Positions 25,756-32,068 of a stretch of 32,068 nt of DNA are shown here, piece after piece (within the stretch, counting starts at the first letter, position 1; each line of letters opens with the position of its first letter). This stretch comes from Thermoplasmatales archaeon SG8-52-3 (GTDB lineage: Archaea > Thermoplasmatota > E2 > DHVEG-1). Under the pieces are notes generated by a model. That model had not been told where the DNA came from and made no database searches. It was given only the letters and a program-made list of their open reading frames with translations. The DNA lies in contig LSSG01000005.1 in assembly GCA_001595915.1 (NCBI GenBank), forward strand, positions 1 through 32,068, read 5' to 3'. The position numbers and the translations under genes are program-made.

Positions 25756-26451
25756 TTATTCTAAATCTCTAGGGAACGCACCAGTTAATAACGCATAATT
25801 TTCAAAATCTTCAACAAAGTCAAAGGTTGTATCCAATTCAGATTTCGGAATTTTTTTTGCTTCTTCAGATAGATGTTCTTGCTGCACCTTTATTAAATCT
25901 GCAAGAGGGGCAAAACGTTTTACTTTAACAACAGGATAAAACGCTGAAGAATCAACACCATCCATTGTACGAATTTTTTCTCTCAAAAAATTATTAATTG
26001 TTTGTTGAGAATCAGCAGCAACATTCATAACAATGTCTTCATCGCCTAGTGAATATGAAATATAAATCGGGAACATATTAAATGGATATTTATAATTAAT
26101 TAAATAATCGTAAATGGTCTTGTAATTTCTTGGATGAGTGTAAATTCTAATAATATATCTTTGAGCATTTTCTGGTTTCCTTTTTGGAATAGGGAAAAAA
26201 ATTGGTTTCATAAGCGATATAGTTCTAGTATGATGACATTCATCAAAACCAGATAGTGTCTCTGTTAAAAAATGAGCGATATTATCTGGTTCTTTAACAT
26301 CAAAAATTACACCAACACTCATCATTCCTTCCAATTGGGCTGCATATAAAGGTGTAACAACTTTTGATGATTCTTTTGCAATAACATTTTCAACATAATG
26401 CCATACTTTATTTAAGTCTGTTTTTGGAAATAATCTCACAATTATCATCAT
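25756..26451 (-). CDS. Unknown protein, possible tandem ferredoxin-like fold
   Basis: I do not recognise this 231-residue soluble protein. It has two similar-sized parts. The first (about 1-85) starts with a strand (IIVRLFPKTDL) and has a VGVIFDVKEPDNI strand. The second (about 95-180) has RYIIRIYTHPRNYKTIYDYL, then VMNVAADSQQTINNFL and a DGVDSSAFYPVVKVKRF segment. This alternation resembles paired Lrp/AsnC-type effector or ferredoxin-like domains without an HTH. The C-terminus is acidic. ATG follows aaggagga, one of the strongest ribosome sites here. It leads the acs operon, so it may regulate or assist acetyl-CoA synthetase; that is a guess. Confidence 0.7.
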   Translation of the reverse strand: MMIIVRLFPKTDLNKVWHYVENVIAKESSKVVTPLYAAQLEGMMSVGVIFDVKEPDNIAHFLTETLSGFDECHHTRTISLMKPIFFPIPKRKPENAQRYIIRIYTHPRNYKTIYDYLINYKYPFNMFPIYISYSLGDEDIVMNVAADSQQTINNFLREKIRTMDGVDSSAFYPVVKVKRFAPLADLIKVQQEHLSEEAKKIPKSELDTTFDFVEDFENYALLTGAFPRDLE

Positions 26452-26510
26452 AAGTTTCTTCCTCCTTATACGGAGTTGCCTGAATATTCTTTCAATATAA
26501 GAATTTTTTC

Positions 26511-26537
26511 CTTAATAAATATATAAACTTTATTGAG
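26511..26537 (-). promoter_or_regulatory. Near-palindrome around the TATA box of the acs operon
   Basis: The arms cttaataaa (26511-26519) and tttattgag (26529-26537) match in 8 of 9 positions and flank gtttatata (minus strand), a likely TATA box about 70 nt upstream of the first gene. It may be a regulator site, but it is almost all A and T, so chance is a real alternative. Confidence 0.3.
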
Positions 26538-26639
26538 TTAATTTACAAATAATTTAAGTAGTTTAATTATTAGTAAAAAATTTTATTTGTAACATTTAAA
26601 TATCCAATAGTGGATGTAAATTATGAGGGAGAAGAGAAT

Positions 26640-28211
26640 ATGAGTAAAAAACCTGTATTGTATAAGTCTCTGGTAGTTGGAGTTATAGTTCTTTTTATTG
26701 GTATGAGTGTTGTTTCATCCACAGGTAATAATGTGGATGATATTCCATCTAATACTCAGAATCTTAATACAGAAGATAGCTCAAAGGATTTACATTATCG
26801 TGGTGATTATGGTTATGCATATAATGCATATCCTGGTCCTGAAGGCACTGTTTATTTCCCATTAGACGACCCAGGAAATATAACAGAATGTGGTGAAACT
26901 GTATCAGGTGACTTTCTTGCAGGTGGAACAATAGATAGTGATGGTATTTGGTATGCTGTTCAATATGGTAATGGTCTTTTATTTGGTATAGACACAAATA
27001 ATGGTTGTGATATGTGGTCTATTGGTGGAGGTGGTGAAACAGCTCTTTTATATATCATCATTGATAGCTATAATCTCTACTGGTACGACCCTGAAACAGG
27101 TGAAGGAGATTATCTAGGAAATATAGATGTTTCATTAACACAAATTGAATTTGATAATAATGATATCTTATATGGATTTGAATTATCTATTACAGGTGAT
27201 GTGTATACAATCGACCTTTCAACATTTGAGACAACTCTTGTTGGAACTCTTACAAATATTACATCAACTGGGGGTTTGAGTATAGCATTTGATAAAGATA
27301 CTAATGATTTATATCTATTAGGAACTGGCCTGTATGTATGTGATACTGAAACCTACAAATGTACACTCATAGGAGGATATCCAATGGGAGTAGAATGTAC
27401 ATCTTTTGTTATACCTTATGGTAATGATGATACCACGCCACCTGTAACAACATATTCTCTTGACCCACCTGAACCAGATGGAAATAATGGTTGGTATGTT
27501 AGTGATGTTAATGTTACTCTAAATGCTACAGATGATTTTTCTGGTGTTGAAGAAATCAGATACACTATAAATGGTGGTGCAGAGCATGTTATTACTGGGG
27601 ATAACGGTTCATTTATTCTTAGTGAAGATGGTGATGATATTCTTATAGAATATTGGGCTATTGATAACGCTGATAATGTTGAAACACCAAAAAACTCATT
27701 TATAATTGATATTGACCAGACAGAACCTGATATATCTCTTACATATTATATTACTGGTTGGAAGTGGGGTTGGAATTTTGAATTTACAGCAGAAGCAACT
27801 GATTATTGTAGTGGTATGGAACGAGTTGAGTTTTATATGAATGATATGAAGATTTCTATTATTTATGGCTCTGGACCAATTTATACCTGGAAAGTAACAG
27901 TTCCTGGTTATCCTGAAAACACCTTTAATGTTAGAGGATTGATTTATGATTTACATATCAATGATGATTTTGTAAAATTTAAAACTTTAATTGTTAGAAT
28001 TTCAAAATATTATCAAGATTTTGATTATTTAATAATAAGAGCTTATGCTTTTGATAAAGCAGGAAATATTGCTAGTGATGAAATAATTAACCCTGAAAAT
28101 TCTATATCTATTACACCTGGTATTTATATATTTAAGAGTATAATACTCCCAAATAACTATATTGGACATATTGGTAATAACTTCATATCTGCAACATTTA
28201 ATACAAATTAA
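26640..28211 (+). CDS. Secreted beta-rich surface protein
   Basis: A 523-residue exported protein. The signal peptide is about 1-32 (LVVGVIVLFIGMSVVSS). The first half (about 60-260) is beta-propeller-like, with repeated strands ending in turns such as DPETGEGDYLGNI and DLSTFETTLVGTL. Next comes a domain of OmpL47/Ig type (about 265-360: TTPPVTTYSLDPPEPDG, WYVSDVNVTLNATDDFSGVEEIRY, YWAIDNADNVE), common in surface proteins of Thermoplasmata and some bacteria. A further beta domain follows. ATG at 26640 has gggag upstream; the frame extends ten codons further. The protein ends abruptly, without the hydrophobic tag seen in the protease, although such a tag is encoded about 90 nt downstream in another frame. 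Confidence 0.82.
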   Translation: MSKKPVLYKSLVVGVIVLFIGMSVVSSTGNNVDDIPSNTQNLNTEDSSKDLHYRGDYGYAYNAYPGPEGTVYFPLDDPGNITECGETVSGDFLAGGTIDSDGIWYAVQYGNGLLFGIDTNNGCDMWSIGGGGETALLYIIIDSYNLYWYDPETGEGDYLGNIDVSLTQIEFDNNDILYGFELSITGDVYTIDLSTFETTLVGTLTNITSTGGLSIAFDKDTNDLYLLGTGLYVCDTETYKCTLIGGYPMGVECTSFVIPYGNDDTTPPVTTYSLDPPEPDGNNGWYVSDVNVTLNATDDFSGVEEIRYTINGGAEHVITGDNGSFILSEDGDDILIEYWAIDNADNVETPKNSFIIDIDQTEPDISLTYYITGWKWGWNFEFTAEATDYCSGMERVEFYMNDMKISIIYGSGPIYTWKVTVPGYPENTFNVRGLIYDLHINDDFVKFKTLIVRISKYYQDFDYLIIRAYAFDKAGNIASDEIINPENSISITPGIYIFKSIILPNNYIGHIGNNFISATFNTN

Positions 28212-28484
28212 TTGGTTGCCCTTGCCTATAAGAATAGATAGGATATAATTAAGTACAACCTGCTTTCTCCTTATATCAATTGTAAGTTGAAAATTGGTTT
28301 CTGGAGCGTTTCCCTTTGCTGGAAAGACTGCTGGGATTGATAAGATACTAATATAAAGACATACGACGTTACCATTATTACAGGGAAAGTTTGTGGAGAA
28401 ACATTTTATCCTATTAATCCTCAAGTTATTTTTTTCCACAGGCCAATCCTTGCCTATTCTTTATTTTATTACTTTAACAGGTAA
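28212..28484 (+). pseudogene. Decayed 3' coding remnant with a C-terminal tag
   Basis: No intact gene is present, but two stretches look like former coding sequence. At 28286-28351 one frame reads VENW then FLERFPLLERLLGLIRY and a stop, closely like the C-terminal tag of the metalloprotease. At 28344-28484 another frame gives a 46-residue stretch containing YDVTIITGKVCGETFYPINP and RPILAYSLFYYF before a stop. A 10-bp direct repeat (ccttgcctat) flanks the region at 28220-28229 and 28448-28457. It may be the frame-shifted end of the preceding gene or of a lost neighbour. The remaining 28485-28736 holds the aconitase promoter region. Confidence 0.5.
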
Positions 28485-28597
28485 ATTCTATTTGTCGGTA
28501 TCTCTCAAGTACGTACAAAATGTTTTGTCGTTGTATAAATTATAAAGCAGTAATGTATCAAATTTAGTTCCAATTAAACCTAGATTTTTACCTCAAT

Positions 28598-28616
28598 GAT
28601 AATGATAATTATTTAC
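28598..28616 (+). promoter_or_regulatory. Fur-box-like sequence upstream of aconitase
   Basis: gataatgataattatttac matches the bacterial Fur consensus in 16 of 19 positions by eye. It lies about 120 nt before the aconitase start codon and about 25 nt before a TATA-like atataaatta (28641-28650). Iron control of an iron-sulfur enzyme would make sense, but A+T-rich DNA gives such matches by chance. Confidence 0.3.
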
Positions 28617-28736
28617 TATTTTTGTCCTATTAATATCTAAATATAAATTATATTCAAAAAAAACGTTTAAGTAGTAAATTTATATTACCAATACTGCCCT
28701 GTAATACCTATTTATTCAATGGGGAGGTTGATTCAT

Positions 28737-30683
28737 ATGGGAAAAGGTATAGTTCAAAAGATATTAGAAAAACATATTGTTGAAGGTAAATGGGAACCTG
28801 GAAAAGAAATTGCAATAAAAATTGATCAGACATTAACCCAAGATGCTACTGGGACGATGGCATATCTTCAGTTCGAAGCAATGGGTGCTAAAAGTGTAAA
28901 AACAGAGCTATCTGTTAGCTATGTAGACCATAATACAGTTCAAATTGGTTTTGAGAATGCTGACGATCATAAGTACTTACAAAGTGTTGCAGCAAAATAT
29001 GGTATAATATATTCAAGAGCAGGTAATGGAATCTGTCACCAGGTACATTTAGAACGTTTTGGAAGACCAGGAAAAACACTTCTTGGTTCTGATTCTCATA
29101 CACCAACTGGTGGAGGAATTGGAATGGTTGCAATTGGTGCTGGTGGTCTTGATGTTGCTGTTGCAATGGCAGGAGGTCCTTTTTATCTAACTTGTCCAAA
29201 AGTAATTAAGGTAAACCTTAAAGGTAAACTCAAACCATGGTGTGCAGCAAAAGATGTTGTGCTAAAAATGCTTGAAATTTTTACAACAAAAGGAAATGTT
29301 GGTTGTGTTTTTGAATATGGCGGAGAAGGAGTAAAAACACTTTCTGTACCTGAACGAGCAACAATTACTAACATGGGTGCAGAATGTGGTGTTACAACCT
29401 CTGTTTTTCCAAGTGATGAAACAACAAAAGCATTTCTAAAAGCACAAAAACGTGAAAAAGATTGGGCTGAACTAAAAGCAGATCCTGATGCTAAATATGA
29501 AAAGGTAATTGATCTTGATCTAAGTGAAATTGTTCCATTAACCGCATATCCACATAGTCCAGGAAATATAAAAACAGTCAAAGAACTTGAGGGAATGGAA
29601 GTCGATCAGGTTTGTCTTGGAAGTTGTACAAATTCATCTTATAAGGATCTTATGACTGTTGCAAATATTCTTAAGGGAAAAAAATCTCATCCTAATGTAA
29701 GTTTTGTAATAGCACCTGGTTCAAAACAGGTTCTTGAAAATATCACTCGAGATGGCGGATTAACAGACCTTATTTCTGCTGGTGCAAGAATTGCAGAATC
29801 AGCTTGTGGTTTTTGTATAGGAAATAGTCAATCACCAAAAACAGAAGCTATATCATTACGAACAAGTAATAGAAACTTTTTAGGAAGATCAGGAACAAAA
29901 AGTGCACAGGCATATCTTGTTAGTCCTGAAACAGCTGCAGCTGCAGTAATTACAGGTAAAATGACAGATCCTCGTGACCTAGAGAAAATGGGAATAAAAT
30001 ATCCAGATGTACAAATGCCAAAATCCTTCTATATAGATGATAGCATGTTTATCTACCCGCCAGAGCATCCAGAAAATATTAAAATTTATCGTGGACCAAA
30101 TATTGGTGATCCTCCAGCAGCTCTACCAATGCCTGATTCAATAACAGGGGAAGTTACAATAAAAGTAGAAGATCAAATCACAACTGACCATATAATACCT
30201 GCAGGTAGTAAAATGAAATATAGATCAAATGTCCCAAAATACTCTGAATTTTTATTTGAAGTGGTCGATCCGAATTTCTATGAACGGGCTAAAAAGATAC
30301 GTGATAGTGGAAAATCAAATATCTTTATTGCAGGACTTAGTTATGGCCAAGGTTCCTCTAGAGAACATGCAGCTCTTTGTCCTATGTATATGGGGACAAA
30401 AGCAGTGATTGCTAAATCATTTGAGAGAATCCATACAGCTAATCTGATTAATTTTGGAATAATACCCTTAACTTTCAAAAATGAAGGAGATTATAATAAA
30501 ATTGAGCAAGGAGATGATTTGGAAATACCTAATATTAAGGTTGTAATCAAAAATGGCGAAATCCTCAAAGTTAAGAATAAATCAAAAAATCTTGAGTTTG
30601 AGGTTGATTATAATCTTTCTGATAGGCAACGTGAGATTATACTTGCAGGTGGTACACTTGCATATATGAAAAATAAAGCTTAA
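28737..30683 (+). CDS. acn: Aconitate hydratase
   Basis: A 648-residue aconitase interconverting citrate and isocitrate through a 4Fe-4S cluster. The cluster cysteines are C297 in LGSCTNSSY and C357/C360 in CGFCIGN. TLLGSDSHTPTGGGIGM, DQITTDHIIPAG and the late YGQGSSREHAAL swivel-domain motif are all present. The length matches the shorter anaerobe/mitochondrial-like class rather than the 850-900-residue AcnA/AcnB. ATG at 28737 follows ggggagg; an upstream start six codons earlier would use up that site. The ATP-citrate lyase genes follow after 18 bp, so the operon handles citrate formation or cleavage. Confidence 0.96.
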   Translation: MGKGIVQKILEKHIVEGKWEPGKEIAIKIDQTLTQDATGTMAYLQFEAMGAKSVKTELSVSYVDHNTVQIGFENADDHKYLQSVAAKYGIIYSRAGNGICHQVHLERFGRPGKTLLGSDSHTPTGGGIGMVAIGAGGLDVAVAMAGGPFYLTCPKVIKVNLKGKLKPWCAAKDVVLKMLEIFTTKGNVGCVFEYGGEGVKTLSVPERATITNMGAECGVTTSVFPSDETTKAFLKAQKREKDWAELKADPDAKYEKVIDLDLSEIVPLTAYPHSPGNIKTVKELEGMEVDQVCLGSCTNSSYKDLMTVANILKGKKSHPNVSFVIAPGSKQVLENITRDGGLTDLISAGARIAESACGFCIGNSQSPKTEAISLRTSNRNFLGRSGTKSAQAYLVSPETAAAAVITGKMTDPRDLEKMGIKYPDVQMPKSFYIDDSMFIYPPEHPENIKIYRGPNIGDPPAALPMPDSITGEVTIKVEDQITTDHIIPAGSKMKYRSNVPKYSEFLFEVVDPNFYERAKKIRDSGKSNIFIAGLSYGQGSSREHAALCPMYMGTKAVIAKSFERIHTANLINFGIIPLTFKNEGDYNKIEQGDDLEIPNIKVVIKNGEILKVKNKSKNLEFEVDYNLSDRQREIILAGGTLAYMKNKA

Positions 30684-30701
30684 AAAAAGAGGTAGAAAAA
30701 A

Positions 30702-31136
30702 ATGGCACAGAGAGGAATAAGAGAATATAATGGGAAAAAAATGCTTGCAAAATACTGGACTGAGTATTTTGGAAAAAGCTTTAGTTATCCCGGAAAAATT
30801 ATCCTTGTTGATCCAGATACAAAACTTGATGATCTGCCCAAGAAAAACAAGTGGTTAAATGAGGAAAAGCTTGTTGTTAAACCAGATCAATTATTTGGAA
30901 AGCGAGGAAAACATGGTTTAATAAAAGCAAATGCAACCTTTGCTGAAGCAAAGAAGTGGATAAAAGAGCGTATGAATAAAGATACAACTGTTGGTAAAGT
31001 AACAGATAAACTGACTCATTTCATAATAGAACCATATGTTCCACATAAAGGTGAGTTCTATGTTGCAATTAAAAGCAACCGTGATGGAGATACAATTTAT
31101 TTTTCAAATCATGGTGGAGTTGATATTGAATCGTAA
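30702..31136 (+). CDS. aclB: ATP-citrate lyase beta subunit, N-terminal fragment
   Basis: The first 144 residues of the smaller ATP-citrate lyase subunit (ATP-grasp domain), which uses ATP to form citryl phosphate on the way to acetyl-CoA and oxaloacetate. [30 protein letters not shown] and [25 protein letters not shown] match the family. The frame then meets TAA at 31134-31136, and the rest of the protein continues in the next frame. The break needs a +1 shift near 31128-31134. Possible causes are a base-call or assembly error, a true mutation or programmed frameshifting. The start has gaggtag upstream and lies 18 bp after aconitase. Confidence 0.9.
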   Translation: MAQRGIREYNGKKMLAKYWTEYFGKSFSYPGKIILVDPDTKLDDLPKKNKWLNEEKLVVKPDQLFGKRGKHGLIKANATFAEAKKWIKERMNKDTTVGKVTDKLTHFIIEPYVPHKGEFYVAIKSNRDGDTIYFSNHGGVDIES

Positions 31137-31926
31137 AATAAATATTGAAAGCAAACTTCCAAAGGATACTCCAAATGAACATAAAAAAATGTTTGCAGAA
31201 TTTATTAAGGGACTTTTTAATTTCTATCGCGAACTTGGATATGCATATCTGGAGATAAATCCTTTTGTAATAACTGGTAAAAACATTGTACCTCTTGATT
31301 TAGTTGCTCGAATTGATGACACTGCACATTTTGAATGTAGTACAAAATGGGGAGACCTGCCGTTTCCGGCACCATTCGGAAGAAAGCTTTCCAAAGAGGA
31401 AAAATATGTAAAAACAATGGATGAGAAAAGTGGAGCATCATTAAAGCTTACTGTACTTAATCCAAAAGGAAGAGTATGGACAATGGTAGCTGGTGGTGGA
31501 GGCAGTGTGATTTATACTGATACAATTGTTGATCTTGGATATCGTGATGAGCTTGCAAATTATGGAGAATACAGCGGTAATCCTACAACTGATTTGACAT
31601 ATGAATATGCAAAGACAATCTTAGATTTAATGACTCGTGAAAAGGATCCAAAAGGACGTCCAAAGTTTTTACTTGTTGGTGGAGGAATTGCAAACTTCAC
31701 AGATGTAGCAAAAACTTTTACAGGTATTACAATGGCACTGCGTGATTACAAGAAAAAACTTAAGGATTCTAATGTAAAGATCTATGTTAGACGTGGAGGA
31801 CCAAATTACCAAGAGGGTTTAAGAATAATGAAAGATCTTGGAAAAGAACTTGGAGTACCAATAGAGGTATATGGTCCTGAAACCCATATGACTCGTATTG
31901 TTGATATGGCATTAGGAGGGAAATAA
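31111..31926 (+). CDS. aclB: ATP-citrate lyase beta subunit, C-terminal fragment
   Basis: The continuation of aclB in the +1 frame. Clear family sequence begins at about 31132 with [12 protein letters not shown], then [80 protein letters not shown] and [14 protein letters not shown]. The two pieces together give about 407 residues, near the 398 of Chlorobium AclB. Compared with human ATP-citrate lyase as I remember it, about 17 residues are missing at the junction. The direct repeat atattgaa (31123-31130, 31142-31149) spans the break. The ATG at 31111 is the nearest in-frame start, but independent translation from it is unlikely. Confidence 0.85.
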   Translation: MVELILNRKINIESKLPKDTPNEHKKMFAEFIKGLFNFYRELGYAYLEINPFVITGKNIVPLDLVARIDDTAHFECSTKWGDLPFPAPFGRKLSKEEKYVKTMDEKSGASLKLTVLNPKGRVWTMVAGGGGSVIYTDTIVDLGYRDELANYGEYSGNPTTDLTYEYAKTILDLMTREKDPKGRPKFLLVGGGIANFTDVAKTFTGITMALRDYKKKLKDSNVKIYVRRGGPNYQEGLRIMKDLGKELGVPIEVYGPETHMTRIVDMALGGK

Positions 31927-31940
31927 TGGAGGCAATTACC

Positions 31941-32068
31941 ATGACAAAACAAAAATCAAAACCCAAGAGTAACAAATCAAAGAAAGATTATATTATAATG
32001 GATAAAAATACAAAGGCAATTGTTTTCGGTTTTCAACAAAGAGCAATTCAGCGTATGCTTGATTTTGA
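31941..32068 (+). CDS. aclA: ATP-citrate lyase alpha subunit, start only
   Basis: The first 42 codons of a gene running off the window. After a lysine- and serine-rich lead (about residues 1-20) the sequence NTKAIVFGFQQRAIQRMLDF matches the start of the catalytic CoA-ligase and lyase part of ATP-citrate lyase (AclA). I choose ATG at 31941, because ggagg lies 8 nt upstream; an ATG at 31926 overlaps the aclB stop but has no site of its own. The tight coupling with aclB supports a two-subunit AclBA enzyme as in Chlorobium. Confidence 0.88.
   Translation, partial: MTKQKSKPKSNKSKKDYIIMDKNTKAIVFGFQQRAIQRMLDF

Noticed and set aside
28029-28439. 136-codon open frame on the minus strand across the end of the secreted protein
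   Set aside because: Its residues are low-complexity I, N, S and C with no domain pattern, and it overlaps the plus-strand gene and the tag relic.
29183-29581. 132-codon open frame on the minus strand inside aconitase
   Set aside because: It lies wholly antisense to a strongly conserved gene, has no ribosome site, and its composition (rich in S, F and V) is that of a shadow frame.
1-32068. CRISPR array, transposase, integrase or toxin-antitoxin pair
   Set aside because: No regular spaced repeats and no recognisable recombinase, Cas or toxin protein occur in any convincing reading frame.

Overview
The window is strongly A+T-rich and gene-dense, and it reads as chromosome from an archaeon. 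Archaeal markers are DnaG primase, a Taw3 wybutosine enzyme, a UPF0058 protein, MetG with a fused C-terminal tRNA-binding domain, and a ThiR regulator (HTH plus ThiN-like domain). Promoters look archaeal (TATA boxes) and transcripts end in T-tracts. The mix of large secreted proteins, a hydrophobic C-terminal tag of the ERFP...LLR type and a small winged-helix-like protein resembling Thermoplasmata families suggests Thermoplasmatota, perhaps an uncultured sediment lineage. That placement is inference. I see no rRNA, tRNA, CRISPR array or intact insertion sequence.

Layout. 1-1100: a small NrdR-like zinc-ribbon protein and an orphan receiver-domain response regulator. 1.1-4.7 kb: phosphoserine aminotransferase (SerC), a small conserved protein, a two-helix membrane protein, Taw3 and a saccharopine-dehydrogenase-like oxidoreductase. 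4.8-7.2 kb: a phenylacetate-CoA-ligase-type enzyme paired with an AEC-like carrier. 7.3-10.4 kb: a large secreted M36-like metalloprotease. 10.4-14.9 kb: a translationally coupled thiamine operon, thiR-thi4-thiE-thiC-thiL. 15-21.4 kb: GNAT, UPF0058, DnaG, then MetG, PurC and a calcineurin-like phosphoesterase, with a possible structured RNA between dnaG and metG. 21.4-26.5 kb: NadE, class I fumarase (two subunits), AMP-forming acetyl-CoA synthetase and an unknown alpha/beta protein. 26.6-28.5 kb: a secreted beta-rich protein and a decayed 3' region. 28.7 kb to the end: aconitase and ATP-citrate lyase (AclB, then AclA running off the edge).

How the genes fit together. Fumarase, acetyl-CoA synthetase, aconitase and ATP-citrate lyase point to citrate/acetyl-CoA interconversion, and possibly a reductive or reversible TCA route. 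The secreted protease, the aryl-CoA ligase and the carrier fit a peptide- or amino-acid-using lifestyle. The thiamine operon supplies TPP, needed by 2-oxoacid oxidoreductases.

Most notable points: the aclB reading frame is broken by a +1 shift at a spot that also looks shortened; a C-terminal secretion-type tag occurs at two loci, one of them decayed; a set of nested inverted repeats upstream of dnaG begins about 25 nt after a TATA box and ends in a T-run; and several clean palindromes sit at promoters. I saw no clearly new multi-gene defence or mobile system.
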